Source: Tistrella mobilis (GTDB taxonomy: Bacteria > Pseudomonadota > Alphaproteobacteria > Tistrellales > Tistrellaceae). From it: DNA of 64,000 nucleotides. The stretch lies in assembly GCF_039634785.1 (NCBI RefSeq), contig NZ_JBBIAB010000008.1:244465-308464 (forward strand), read 5' to 3'. The notes under the pieces were generated by a model. The model did not search any database, was not told the origin of the DNA, and saw only the letters and a list, made by a program, of their open reading frames with translations. Made by a program: the position numbers and the translations under genes. Each line of letters starts with the position of its first letter. Positions within the stretch are counted from its first letter, which is position 1. Below, in pieces: positions 49,204 to 57,123 of this stretch.

Positions 49204-50125
49204 TGGTGGCGAGCAGGATCAGCCCCATGTCGCGGTTGGACTTGAACAGTTTCAGGCACAGCGCCGGATCGTCGATGTCCAGCCTGCGGATCTGCCAGAA
49301 GAGGTGAGAGCCGGTGAAGGCCATGGCCAGCACCCAGCCGGCGCCGAAACCGGCCTGGAGCCCGGCCGCGACCGTGAAGCCCCAGAAGATCAGATAGAAC
49401 ACCGCCACCGCCGGCTTCGTGCGCCGGCCCAGGGCGAGGGCGGTGGATTTCACCCCGACCAGCAGGTCGTCCTCGCGGTCCTGATGGGCATAGATCGTGT
49501 CGTAGCCGAGCGTCCAGAAGATGCCGCCTGCATAGAGCAGCAGCCCCGGCGTCATGGCCGCCAGATCCCCGGCCCCGCTGGCCGCCGCCCAGCCGACCAG
49601 GGCCGCCCAGTTGAAGGTGAGGCCCAGCCAGGCCTGCGGCCAGTAGGTGATCCGCTTCATGAACGGGTAGGGCACGATCAGCGCCAGCGAGGCGAGGCCG
49701 ATGACGATCGCCGGCACCGGCAGCATCACCAGCACCGCCAGGCCCACCAGCCCCTGCGGCACCAGGAAGAGCAGCGCCTGCAGCGGCGTCACCCGGCCGC
49801 TCGGGATCGGGCGGCTGCGGGTGCGTTCCACCTTCGCATCGTAATGACGGTCGGCCAGATCGTTGATCGTGCAGCCGAAACCGCGCATGGCCACGGCGCC
49901 GACCAGAAAGGCCGCCATCAGCAGCAGGTCGGGCAGGCCGCCCTGGGGTGCTGCCAGCGCAATCGCCCACCAGCCGGGCAGCAGCAGCAGCCACCAGCCG
50001 ATCGGCCGGTCCCAGCGCGCCAGCAGCGCATAGGGCTTCAGCCCCTCGGGCAGCAGGCGCATCAGCCCCTTGTCGGCGTGGATGTCGGTATGACCGGTCC
50101 TGGACTTCGCGGCCGGTTCGGCCAT
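49169..50125 (-). CDS. ubiA: 4-hydroxybenzoate octaprenyltransferase
   Basis: 318-residue integral membrane prenyltransferase of ubiquinone synthesis. First Asp-rich motif NDLADRHYD is at 88-96; the second is YDTIYAHQDREDD near residue 211; eight or nine hydrophobic segments. It is divergent from rsmE across 147 bases. Confidence 0.93.
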   Translation of the reverse strand: MAEPAAKSRTGHTDIHADKGLMRLLPEGLKPYALLARWDRPIGWWLLLLPGWWAIALAAPQGGLPDLLLMAAFLVGAVAMRGFGCTINDLADRHYDAKVERTRSRPIPSGRVTPLQALLFLVPQGLVGLAVLVMLPVPAIVIGLASLALIVPYPFMKRITYWPQAWLGLTFNWAALVGWAAASGAGDLAAMTPGLLLYAGGIFWTLGYDTIYAHQDREDDLLVGVKSTALALGRRTKPAVAVFYLIFWGFTVAAGLQAGFGAGWVLAMAFTGSHLFWQIRRLDIDDPALCLKLFKSNRDMGLILLATIILARQVPLGG

Positions 50126-50272
50126 GGCGCTGGCTCCTCGGGCTCTGGCTCCTCATGCCGGTTTATCCGTTGGGCGCAGGGTTGCCAAGCGCGGCAATGC
50201 ATCGGCTTGGGCTTCAAACCCGTGGTCAGGGGCGCTATAGCTCTTGGGGAGAAGAGCCGATACGGAGATCCC

Positions 50273-51058
50273 ATGGCCGCCGATGCGCCCCGCCTCTACC
50301 TCGATCCCGACCGTCTGACCGGGCCCATGACCCCGGGGGCCGAGCTGCTGCTCGACGAGGATCAGGCCCATTATCTTCGGGCGGTGATGCGGCGCGAGAC
50401 CGGGGCGGCCCTTGCCCTGTTCAACGGCCGGGACGGCGAATGGGCGGCGGAGCTGGTGGCGGTGGGCAAGCGCGGCGCGGCCGCGCGTCTGGTGGCGCAA
50501 CACCGCCTGCCAGCGCCCGAACGGCGGCTGGAACTGGTGATGGCCCCGGTCAAGCGCGGCCCGGTGGAGTTTGCGGTCGAAAAGGCGACCGAGCTTGGCG
50601 TCACCGCGATCCGCTTTGCGGTTACCCGGCGCACCGTGGTCGACCGGCTGCGCATGGACCGGCTTGCCGCCATCGCGCGCGAAGCGGCCGAGCAGTGCGA
50701 ACGGCTGACCGTGCCTTCTATCCATGCCCCGGAACCGCTGGATACCGTGCTGGACCGTCTGGACGACCTGCCGGTCGTCTTCGGCGACGAGACCGGCGCC
50801 GGGCGTCCGGCCGCGGCCGTCGCGGCCATGCTGGGCGATGGTCCGGCCGGGCTGCTGACGGGGCCCGAGGGCGGCTTCGATCCGGCCGAGCTTGACCGGC
50901 TTCGTGCCCGGCCCCATCTGACCGCGATCGGCCTGGGGCCGCGCGTGCTCAGGGCGGAAACCGCGGTCATCGCGGGGCTTGCCGTCCTGCAGGCCCTGGC
51001 GCCGGATGGCGGTGGCGCCCGCCACCGACCCGGGCCGCCGACTTCCCTGCCGGGCTGA
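50273..51058 (+). CDS. rsmE: 16S rRNA m3U1498 methyltransferase
   Basis: 261-residue SPOUT methyltransferase. The PUA-like N-terminal domain is followed by ELVMAPVKRGPVEFAVEKATELGV and the knot motifs LLTGPEGGFDPAE and GLGPRVLRAETAVIAGLAVLQ. CGGAGA lies upstream of the ATG at 50273; the longer open frame antisense to ubiA is rejected. Confidence 0.93.
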   Translation: MAADAPRLYLDPDRLTGPMTPGAELLLDEDQAHYLRAVMRRETGAALALFNGRDGEWAAELVAVGKRGAAARLVAQHRLPAPERRLELVMAPVKRGPVEFAVEKATELGVTAIRFAVTRRTVVDRLRMDRLAAIAREAAEQCERLTVPSIHAPEPLDTVLDRLDDLPVVFGDETGAGRPAAAVAAMLGDGPAGLLTGPEGGFDPAELDRLRARPHLTAIGLGPRVLRAETAVIAGLAVLQALAPDGGGARHRPGPPTSLPG

Positions 51059-51251
51059 CGCCCGGCCAGAAGACCCGTTTCAGGGGCGCCCTGCATGCGG
51101 CGCCCCCGGTGCCGCCGAAGGCGGTGCCGTCCGGTCCGGCCCTGCCGGGCCGCATGCCCCGCCGGCCGGTCATCACGATCAGGGTGGCGGGCGCTCTTCC
51201 CGCCGACAGACGCCCGTCTGCCGGATCCGACACCCGGAGGCCGCCCGTCCC

Positions 51252-52493
51252 ATGCAGACGCTCATTCTGCCGCTTCTCGACGACATCCTCGCGTCCCAGG
51301 CCGACAAGGTCACCGCCTGGTTCGACGCCCGGTTCGCCGAGACCCCGGCACTTCCCTATGCCTCGGTCGATCTGCGCCATTCGGGCGTCAAGATCGCCCC
51401 GGTCGACACCAACCTGTTCTCGGCCGGGTTCAACAATATCTCCCGTGCCGCCCGCGGCCGGGCCGCCGAACGGTTCAAGACCCATCTGGCGCGGGTGGCG
51501 CCCGATGGCCGGCGGCTGCTGATCGTGCCCGAGAACCACACCCGCAATCTGCACTACCTTGAAAACGTGCGGGTGCTGGCCGGGATCATCGAACAGGCCG
51601 GCTGGGAGGTCCGTCTCGGCAGCCTGATGTACGACCTGGACGAGGCGATGGTGCTGGAGACGGCGACCGGTGCCGATATCCGGGTCGAGCCGCTGCGCCG
51701 CGAGGACGGCCGGATCGGCACCGCCGACGGTTTCGTGCCCGATGTGGTGCTGATGAACAACGACATGACCGCGGGCGCGCCCTCGATCCTGGTCGATCTG
51801 GAACAGCCGGTGATCCCGCCGCTGTCGCTCGGCTGGTATCGCCGGCGCAAGAGCGGCCATTTCTCGGCCTATGCCCAGGTCGCCGACGCCTTCGCCGAAG
51901 AATTCGACATCGATCCCTGGCTGGTCCAGGCGCTGTGGCACCAGTGCGGCCAGATCAATTTCCGCGAAAAGGCCGGCCTCGGCTGCGTCGCCCGCGGCGT
52001 CGACAAGGTGCTGCATCTGACCCGCGAGAAGTACCGGCAATACGGCATCGAAAGCGACCCCTATGTCTTCGTGAAGGCCGACAGCGGCACCTATGGCATG
52101 GGTGTCATGACCGCGCGGTCGGGCGAGGACATCCTGGAGATGAACAAGAAGACCCGCCACAAGATGAACGTCATCAAGGAAGGTGCCCTCAACACCGAGG
52201 TCATCGTTCAGGAGGGCGTGCCGACGGTCGACCTGATCGAGGGCGAAAGCGCCGAGCCGGTGATCTATCTGGTCGACGGCCGGGCGGTCGGCGGGTTCTA
52301 CCGGGTCAACAAGGGCCGGGGCGAGTATGACAGCCTGAACGCCATGGGCGCCTATTTCACCCAGATGTGCGACGAGGTCGAACCGCGGATCGAGCCTGCG
52401 GGCAATGGCGGCGACGCGCCCTGTCCCTTCCGGGTCTTCGGCGTGCTGGGCAGCCTGGCGGCCCTGGCCGCGGCGCGCGAGCAGGTCATCTGA
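51252..52493 (+). CDS. gshA: glutamate-cysteine ligase, proteobacterial ATP-grasp type
   Basis: 413-residue enzyme of the GshA family first noted in Acidithiobacillus, distinct from the E. coli GshA fold. It makes gamma-glutamylcysteine for glutathione. Recognisable segments: SVDLRHSGVKIAPVDTNLFSAGFNNIS, MNNDMTAGAPSIL, FVKADSGTYGMGVMTARSG (ATP-binding) and GRAVGGFYRVNKGRGEYDSLNAMGAYF. It follows rsmE by 193 bases and is followed by a strong hairpin. Confidence 0.9.
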   Translation: MQTLILPLLDDILASQADKVTAWFDARFAETPALPYASVDLRHSGVKIAPVDTNLFSAGFNNISRAARGRAAERFKTHLARVAPDGRRLLIVPENHTRNLHYLENVRVLAGIIEQAGWEVRLGSLMYDLDEAMVLETATGADIRVEPLRREDGRIGTADGFVPDVVLMNNDMTAGAPSILVDLEQPVIPPLSLGWYRRRKSGHFSAYAQVADAFAEEFDIDPWLVQALWHQCGQINFREKAGLGCVARGVDKVLHLTREKYRQYGIESDPYVFVKADSGTYGMGVMTARSGEDILEMNKKTRHKMNVIKEGALNTEVIVQEGVPTVDLIEGESAEPVIYLVDGRAVGGFYRVNKGRGEYDSLNAMGAYFTQMCDEVEPRIEPAGNGGDAPCPFRVFGVLGSLAALAAAREQVI

Positions 52494-52546
52494 CCCGCCC
52501 CGACGGCAGTCGGAGGCATGGGACGACAGAAGACATGGGACGACAG

Positions 52547-52576
52547 AACACGGGAGGCCCGACGGCCTCCCGTGTT
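52547..52576 (+). terminator. hairpin terminator after gshA
   Basis: Perfect 13-bp stem AACACGGGAGGCC/GGCCTCCCGTGTT with loop CGAC; only a weak T tract (GCGTTTC) follows. Just upstream, a 14-bp direct repeat ATGGGACGACAGAA occurs twice (52518-52531 and 52535-52548). The remaining 100 bases before 52696 are comparatively AT-rich and probably contain the promoter of the aminotransferase operon. Confidence 0.65.
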
Positions 52577-52695
52577 GCGTTTCTGCCGATGATGAAACAT
52601 ATGCAACGCGAATGTTTCAGTAAAACGGACGTTGCATCCACGATTTCAGCGGCCTAGCATCATCCGGACCCCCCGCATCATCCGGATGAGACGCC

Positions 52696-54075
52696 ATGTC
52701 CGAGATCCCGCTGCGCCGCAACCGCGCCCAGTCCCGCGTGCTTCACCGGGCTTCCGCCGCCGAGCCTGCCGTCGCCGTGGGCGGCGAGGGCTGCTGGCTG
52801 ATCGACCAGGACGGCCGCCGCTATCTGGATGCCTCGGGCGGGGCCGCCGTCTCGTGCCTGGGTCATGGCGATCCGCGGGTCCGGGCCGCGATCCTGGCCC
52901 AGCTGGACCGGGTCGCCTTCGCCCATACCGGCTTCTTCACCAACGAACCCATGGAGCGTCTGGCCGATCTGCTGTCCGAGGCGGCACCTGAGGGCTTCGG
53001 CAAGGTCTGTTTCGTCTCGGGCGGGTCCGAGGCGATCGAGAGTGCGCTCAAGATCGCCCGGCAGCATGCGGTGGAGCGGGGCGATCCGGCCCGCACCCGG
53101 GTGATCGCCCGCCGGCAGAGCTATCACGGCAACACGCTGGGGGCCCTGTCCGCCACCGGCAATGTCGGCCGGCGCCGGCCCTTTCTGCCCTGGGTGATGG
53201 GCGATGTGGTCCATGTCGCCCCCTGCCATGCCTATCGCTATCGCCTGCCCGGAGAGAGCGACACCGAATACGGCGCCCGGCTGGCGGCGGAATTCGAGCG
53301 TGAGCTGCTGATCCAGGGGCCCGAGACCGTGCTCGCCTTCCTGGCCGAGCCGGTGGTCGGCGCGACGCTTGGTGCCGTTCCGGCGGTCGAGGGCTATTTC
53401 AAGGCGATCCGCGAGATCTGCACCCGCCATGGTGTGCTGCTGATCCTCGACGAGGTGATGTGCGGCATGGGGCGTACCGGTCATACCTTCGCCTGCGAGG
53501 CCGACGGCATCGCCCCCGACATCATCGTCATGGCCAAGGGGCTGGGGGCCGGCTACCAGCCGATCGGCGCGGTGCTGGTGTCGGACGAGATCGCCCGGGT
53601 GATCGAAACCGGCCGGCTGGGTCTGACCACCGGCCATACCTATATGGGCCACCCGGTCGCCTGCGCCGCGGCGCTGGCGGTGCAGGAGGCGATCCGCGAC
53701 GACGGGCTGGTGGCCCGGGTCCGCGAGATGGGCCCGGTTTTCGAGCGGCTGCTGCGCGAGGGGCTGGGCGACCGCCCCCATGTCGGCGACATCCGCGGCC
53801 GCGGCTTTTTCCGCGGCATCGAACTGGTCGCCGATCGCGAGAGCAGGGCGCCGTTCCCGGCCGGCGCGGGGCTGTGGAAAAAGATCAAGGAAGAGGCCTT
53901 CGCCCGCGGGCTGATCTGCTATCCGGGCGGCGGCACCGTCGACGGGCTCTCGGGCGATCATGTGCTGCTGGCGCCGCCCTTCATCGCGACGGAAGAGGAG
54001 CTGGCGCTCGCCGTCGACCGGCTGGGGGCGGCGATCGATGCCGCCCTGGCCGCCACTGGCCTTGCGGCCGCCTGA
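52696..54075 (+). CDS. class III PLP-dependent aminotransferase
   Basis: 459-residue omega-transaminase. PLP lysine in MAKGLGAGYQPIGA, CFVSGGSEAIESALKIARQHA near residue 110 and LLILDEVMCGMGRTGH near 253. Clearly related to the aminotransferase at 10286 in motif order and length (KGLGAGY-x-P-x-GA, SGGSEA-x-ES). First gene of a plus-strand run with an RpiR regulator, a BKACE and a TAXI-TRAP importer. Confidence 0.93.
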   Translation: MSEIPLRRNRAQSRVLHRASAAEPAVAVGGEGCWLIDQDGRRYLDASGGAAVSCLGHGDPRVRAAILAQLDRVAFAHTGFFTNEPMERLADLLSEAAPEGFGKVCFVSGGSEAIESALKIARQHAVERGDPARTRVIARRQSYHGNTLGALSATGNVGRRRPFLPWVMGDVVHVAPCHAYRYRLPGESDTEYGARLAAEFERELLIQGPETVLAFLAEPVVGATLGAVPAVEGYFKAIREICTRHGVLLILDEVMCGMGRTGHTFACEADGIAPDIIVMAKGLGAGYQPIGAVLVSDEIARVIETGRLGLTTGHTYMGHPVACAAALAVQEAIRDDGLVARVREMGPVFERLLREGLGDRPHVGDIRGRGFFRGIELVADRESRAPFPAGAGLWKKIKEEAFARGLICYPGGGTVDGLSGDHVLLAPPFIATEEELALAVDRLGAAIDAALAATGLAAA

Positions 54076-54088
54076 ACCAGAGGGGCAG

Positions 54089-55075
54089 ATGAGCGGAGCG
54101 GCGGGCGCGGACGAGGTGCTGCAGCGGATCGAGGCCGGCATGGACGGTCTCAGCCCGCAGCTGCGCCGCGCGGCGCGCCATCTGCTCGACCACCCCGACC
54201 GCGTGCCCCTGGTGTCGATGCGCCGCCTTGCCGACGAAGCGGGGGTGACGCCCGCCACCTTCGTGCGCCTGGCCGAAAAGCTGGGCTATGCCGGCTTCAC
54301 CGAACTGGGGGCGCTGTTCCGCGACCGGCTGGCCGGTGGCGGCGACGGCCGCTATGCCGACCGCTCGCGCCGGCTGCAGCGTCTGGGGGCCGGTGACGGC
54401 CCTGCCGGGCTGGTCGCCGACTTTCTGGCGGCCGACCGGGCCAATCTGGACCAGAGCCTCGGGGCCGATGCGGCCCCGGCGCTGGCGGCAGCCGCCGGGG
54501 CGATCGTGGCCGCCCGCCGGGTGGTGGTGATCGGCCAGCGCAAATGCCACACTCTCGGCTTCTTCCTGGCCTATGCACTCGATCTGGTCCGGCCCGGCGT
54601 CACGCTTGCCGGCGATGCGGCAGGGCTCTTGCCCGACCGGCTGCGGGATCTGGGGCCGGGCGACGTGCTGATCGCGGCGACCATCACCCGCTATGCCCGG
54701 GCGACCCGCGATGCGGTGGTCTTTGCCGCCGGCGCCGGGGCGACTGTGGTGGTGCTGACCGACGACCGCGACGGCCCGGTCGCCGCCTATGCCGATCATG
54801 TCCTGCTGCTGGCCCATGACGGGCCCGGCATCTTCCGCTCCCTGACCGGCGGGCTGGCCCTTGCCCAGGCCCTGGTCGGGCTGGTGGCGGTGGGCATCGG
54901 CGCGCCCGCCGACGACCGTGTGGCCCGCGCCGAAGCCCATCTCGACGGATTTCGCACATTGCTCGACGGTCCGGCGCAACGACGTTCCATCGCACCCCGC
55001 GGATCGCGAAAAGATCGCTCAACTTCGAAGCCCGGTGCGATCACGGGCAGACAAGGCGGGGTCGATGATGGATGA
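54089..55075 (+). CDS. MurR/RpiR-family regulator with SIS domain
   Basis: 328 residues. The N-terminal HTH_6 domain is at 10-85 (LSPQLRRAARHLLDHPDRVPLVSMRRLADEAGVTPATFVRLAEKLGY) and a SIS phosphosugar-type domain at about 125-260 (AARRVVVIGQRKCHTLGFFLAYAL). AGAGGGG precedes the ATG. It is embedded between the aminotransferase and BKACE genes and likely controls this operon. The tail after residue 285 is low-complexity basic (RGSRKDRSTSK). Confidence 0.88.
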   Translation: MSGAAGADEVLQRIEAGMDGLSPQLRRAARHLLDHPDRVPLVSMRRLADEAGVTPATFVRLAEKLGYAGFTELGALFRDRLAGGGDGRYADRSRRLQRLGAGDGPAGLVADFLAADRANLDQSLGADAAPALAAAAGAIVAARRVVVIGQRKCHTLGFFLAYALDLVRPGVTLAGDAAGLLPDRLRDLGPGDVLIAATITRYARATRDAVVFAAGAGATVVVLTDDRDGPVAAYADHVLLLAHDGPGIFRSLTGGLALAQALVGLVAVGIGAPADDRVARAEAHLDGFRTLLDGPAQRRSIAPRGSRKDRSTSKPGAITGRQGGVDDG

Positions 55076-55117
55076 TCGGCGGAGCATCTTGTCCGCCCCC
55101 AGCAAGAGGCAGCGTTG

Positions 55118-55981
55118 ATGACGACGGCTTATGACATGCCAGCGGTTCTGGCGGTGGCACCCAATGGTGCGCGCCGCGGCAAGGCCGATCATGCCGCCCT
55201 GCCGCTGACGCCGGCCGAGCTGGCGCAGGCCGCCGCCGATGCCGTGGCAGCAGGGGCGTCGATGATCCATCTGCATGTCCGCGATGCCGATGGCCGGCAC
55301 AGCCTGGACGCCGATCTCTACCGTGCGGCCATCGCCGCGGTGGAAGACGCCACCGGCGACCGGTTGCTGATCCAGGTGACCAGCGAGGCGGCGGGCGTCT
55401 ACGACGCGCCGGCGCAGATTGCCGCGATGCGGGCGCTGAAACCCGGCTTCTGTTCGCTGGGGCTGAAGGAATTCCTGCCCGAGGGGGCCGGGCGTGCGGC
55501 CGAGACCGATCTCTACCGGCTGCTGGACGATCTGGCCGCGGCGGGTGGCCGCTGGCAGTGGATCCTCTATGATGCGCACGAGGTGGAGCGTCTGGCCCGC
55601 CTGCGCGACCGGGGCATCCTGCAGGTGGCCGGCGGGCTGGATGGCGGTGCGGCGCCGGTGCTGTATGTGCTGGGGCGCTATGCCCCGGGTGGCGGCCGGC
55701 CGGGGGATCTGGTCGGCTTTCTGGCCGCCCGTGCCGAGACGGGGTTCGAGGACCCCTGGATGGTCTGCGCCTTCGGGCCCGCGGAACTGGCGGCGACCGG
55801 TGCGGCGCTGTCGCTGGGCGGCCATGCGCGGCTCGGCTTCGAGAACAACATGACCTTGCGCGACGGGGCCCCCGCCCCGGACAACGCCGCACTGATCGGC
55901 CAGGCGGCCGGGGTGGCGGCGGCGCTGGGGCGGCCCGTCGCCGATGCGGCGACGGCGCGTGCCCTGTTCGGGATCGGCTGA
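55118..55981 (+). CDS. beta-keto acid cleavage enzyme (BKACE, DUF849)
   Basis: 287-residue BKACE-family TIM-barrel enzyme. The metal-binding segment is MIHLHVRDADGRHSL near residue 49 and the C-terminal SLGGHARLGFENNMTLRDG matches the family GHVRVGLEDN region. It is shorter than the paralogue at 11697 (323 aa) and substitutes FENN for LEDN. AAGAGG lies upstream of the ATG at 55118. Together with the aminotransferase it repeats the enzyme pair seen at 10.3-12.7 kb. Confidence 0.88.
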   Translation: MTTAYDMPAVLAVAPNGARRGKADHAALPLTPAELAQAAADAVAAGASMIHLHVRDADGRHSLDADLYRAAIAAVEDATGDRLLIQVTSEAAGVYDAPAQIAAMRALKPGFCSLGLKEFLPEGAGRAAETDLYRLLDDLAAAGGRWQWILYDAHEVERLARLRDRGILQVAGGLDGGAAPVLYVLGRYAPGGGRPGDLVGFLAARAETGFEDPWMVCAFGPAELAATGAALSLGGHARLGFENNMTLRDGAPAPDNAALIGQAAGVAAALGRPVADAATARALFGIG

Positions 55982-56034
55982 GGCCGGGCCCCGGAAACTT
56001 CCAACGACCGAGTAACGAGGGGAAAGGGAGAGCG

Positions 56035-56997
56035 ATGTTCGTTCGCAAAACGGCCCTTGCGGCCACCGTCTTCGCCGCGGGTCTGGCGGGCGCCACGGTT
56101 CCGGCCGCGGCGGCCACCGACATTCTGATCGGCGGCGGTGCGGTCACCGGCGTCTACTATCAGGTGGCGCTGCAGGCCTGTGCCATCATCAACAAGCAGG
56201 CGGCCGACAAGCTGAACTGCGTCGGCCGTCCGGCGCTGGGGTCGGTGTTCAACGTCAATGCCGTCAGCCGCGGCCTGCTCGACTTCGGCGTCGCGCAGTC
56301 CGACGCCAACTACAATGCCTGGAGCGGCGCGGCCGACTGGGACGGCAAGAAGGTCGAGAACCTGCGCAGCGTGTTCTCGGTCCATCCTGAGACCGTGCTG
56401 CTGGTCACCCGCAAGGAGACCGGCATCAAGTCGGTCGAGGATCTGAAGGGCAAGACCGTCAACATCGGCAATCCGGGCTCGGGCCAGCGCGGCAATGCCA
56501 TGGACGTGCTGGACCTTTACGGCATCAATCCGGACGCGGATCTGAACGCCCAGGGCCTGCAGCAGGGTGAGGCCTCGCGCGCCCTGGTCGACAGCAAGAT
56601 CGACGCCTTCTTCTACACCGTCGGCAACCCGTCGGCGGCGATCGAGGATCCGGCGAACTCGACCGAGATCGACCTGATCAACGTCAACTCCGACGCGATC
56701 AAGAAGTTCGTCGGCGAGCGGCCGTATTACGTGATGACCAGCATCCCGGCCAACACCTATCGCGGCGTCGATCATCCGACCGAGACCTATGCGGTCAAGG
56801 CGACGATGATCACCAGCTCCGACGTCTCGGAAGACACGGTCTACACCTTCGTGAAGACCTTCTTCGAGAACTTCGATGCCTTCAAGGCGTCGAACGCCGC
56901 CTTCCGCGACCTGGAGCCCAAGCAGATGCTGGAGGGTCTGACCGCTCCGCTGCATCCGGGCGCCGAGAAGTACTACAAGGAGAAGGGCTGGATGTAA
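56035..56997 (+). CDS. TAXI-family TRAP transporter substrate-binding protein
   Basis: 320-residue periplasmic receptor of the TAXI type. Signal peptide MFVRKTALAATVFAAGLAGA, cut near AAAATD; then ILIGGGAVTGVYYQVALQACAIIN, the TAXI N-terminal pattern, GNPGSGQRGNAMDVL near 142 and AFFYTVGNPSAAI near 190. Delivers an unknown solute, often a dicarboxylate or glutamate-like acid, to the fused permease downstream. Confidence 0.93.
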   Translation: MFVRKTALAATVFAAGLAGATVPAAAATDILIGGGAVTGVYYQVALQACAIINKQAADKLNCVGRPALGSVFNVNAVSRGLLDFGVAQSDANYNAWSGAADWDGKKVENLRSVFSVHPETVLLVTRKETGIKSVEDLKGKTVNIGNPGSGQRGNAMDVLDLYGINPDADLNAQGLQQGEASRALVDSKIDAFFYTVGNPSAAIEDPANSTEIDLINVNSDAIKKFVGERPYYVMTSIPANTYRGVDHPTETYAVKATMITSSDVSEDTVYTFVKTFFENFDAFKASNAAFRDLEPKQMLEGLTAPLHPGAEKYYKEKGWM

Positions 56998-57006
56998 TCC
57001 GGCCGT

Positions 57007-57048
57007 GATGCCGCCGCCCGGTTGGGGAACCGGGCGGCGGCATCGTCT
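57007..57048 (+). terminator. strong hairpin between TRAP receptor and permease genes
   Basis: A perfect 17-bp stem (57007-57023 with 57028-57044), GGGG loop, then GTCTTTTC. It has the form of an intrinsic terminator yet lies between two genes of one transporter. Partial termination here would give much more receptor than permease, as TRAP systems need. Confidence 0.75.
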
Positions 57049-57123
57049 TTTCAGATCTGGTTCACGAGGTTTCATGCGCATTCCGAGCCGCGCCTGCGGC
57101 GAATGCCGGGGAGGAGGGGCCTG

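Noticed and set aside
47274..49307. 677-codon plus-strand open frame opposite ubiD
   Set aside because: Antisense to ubiD with Arg/His/Gln-rich shadow composition; the ubiD frame has full family motifs.
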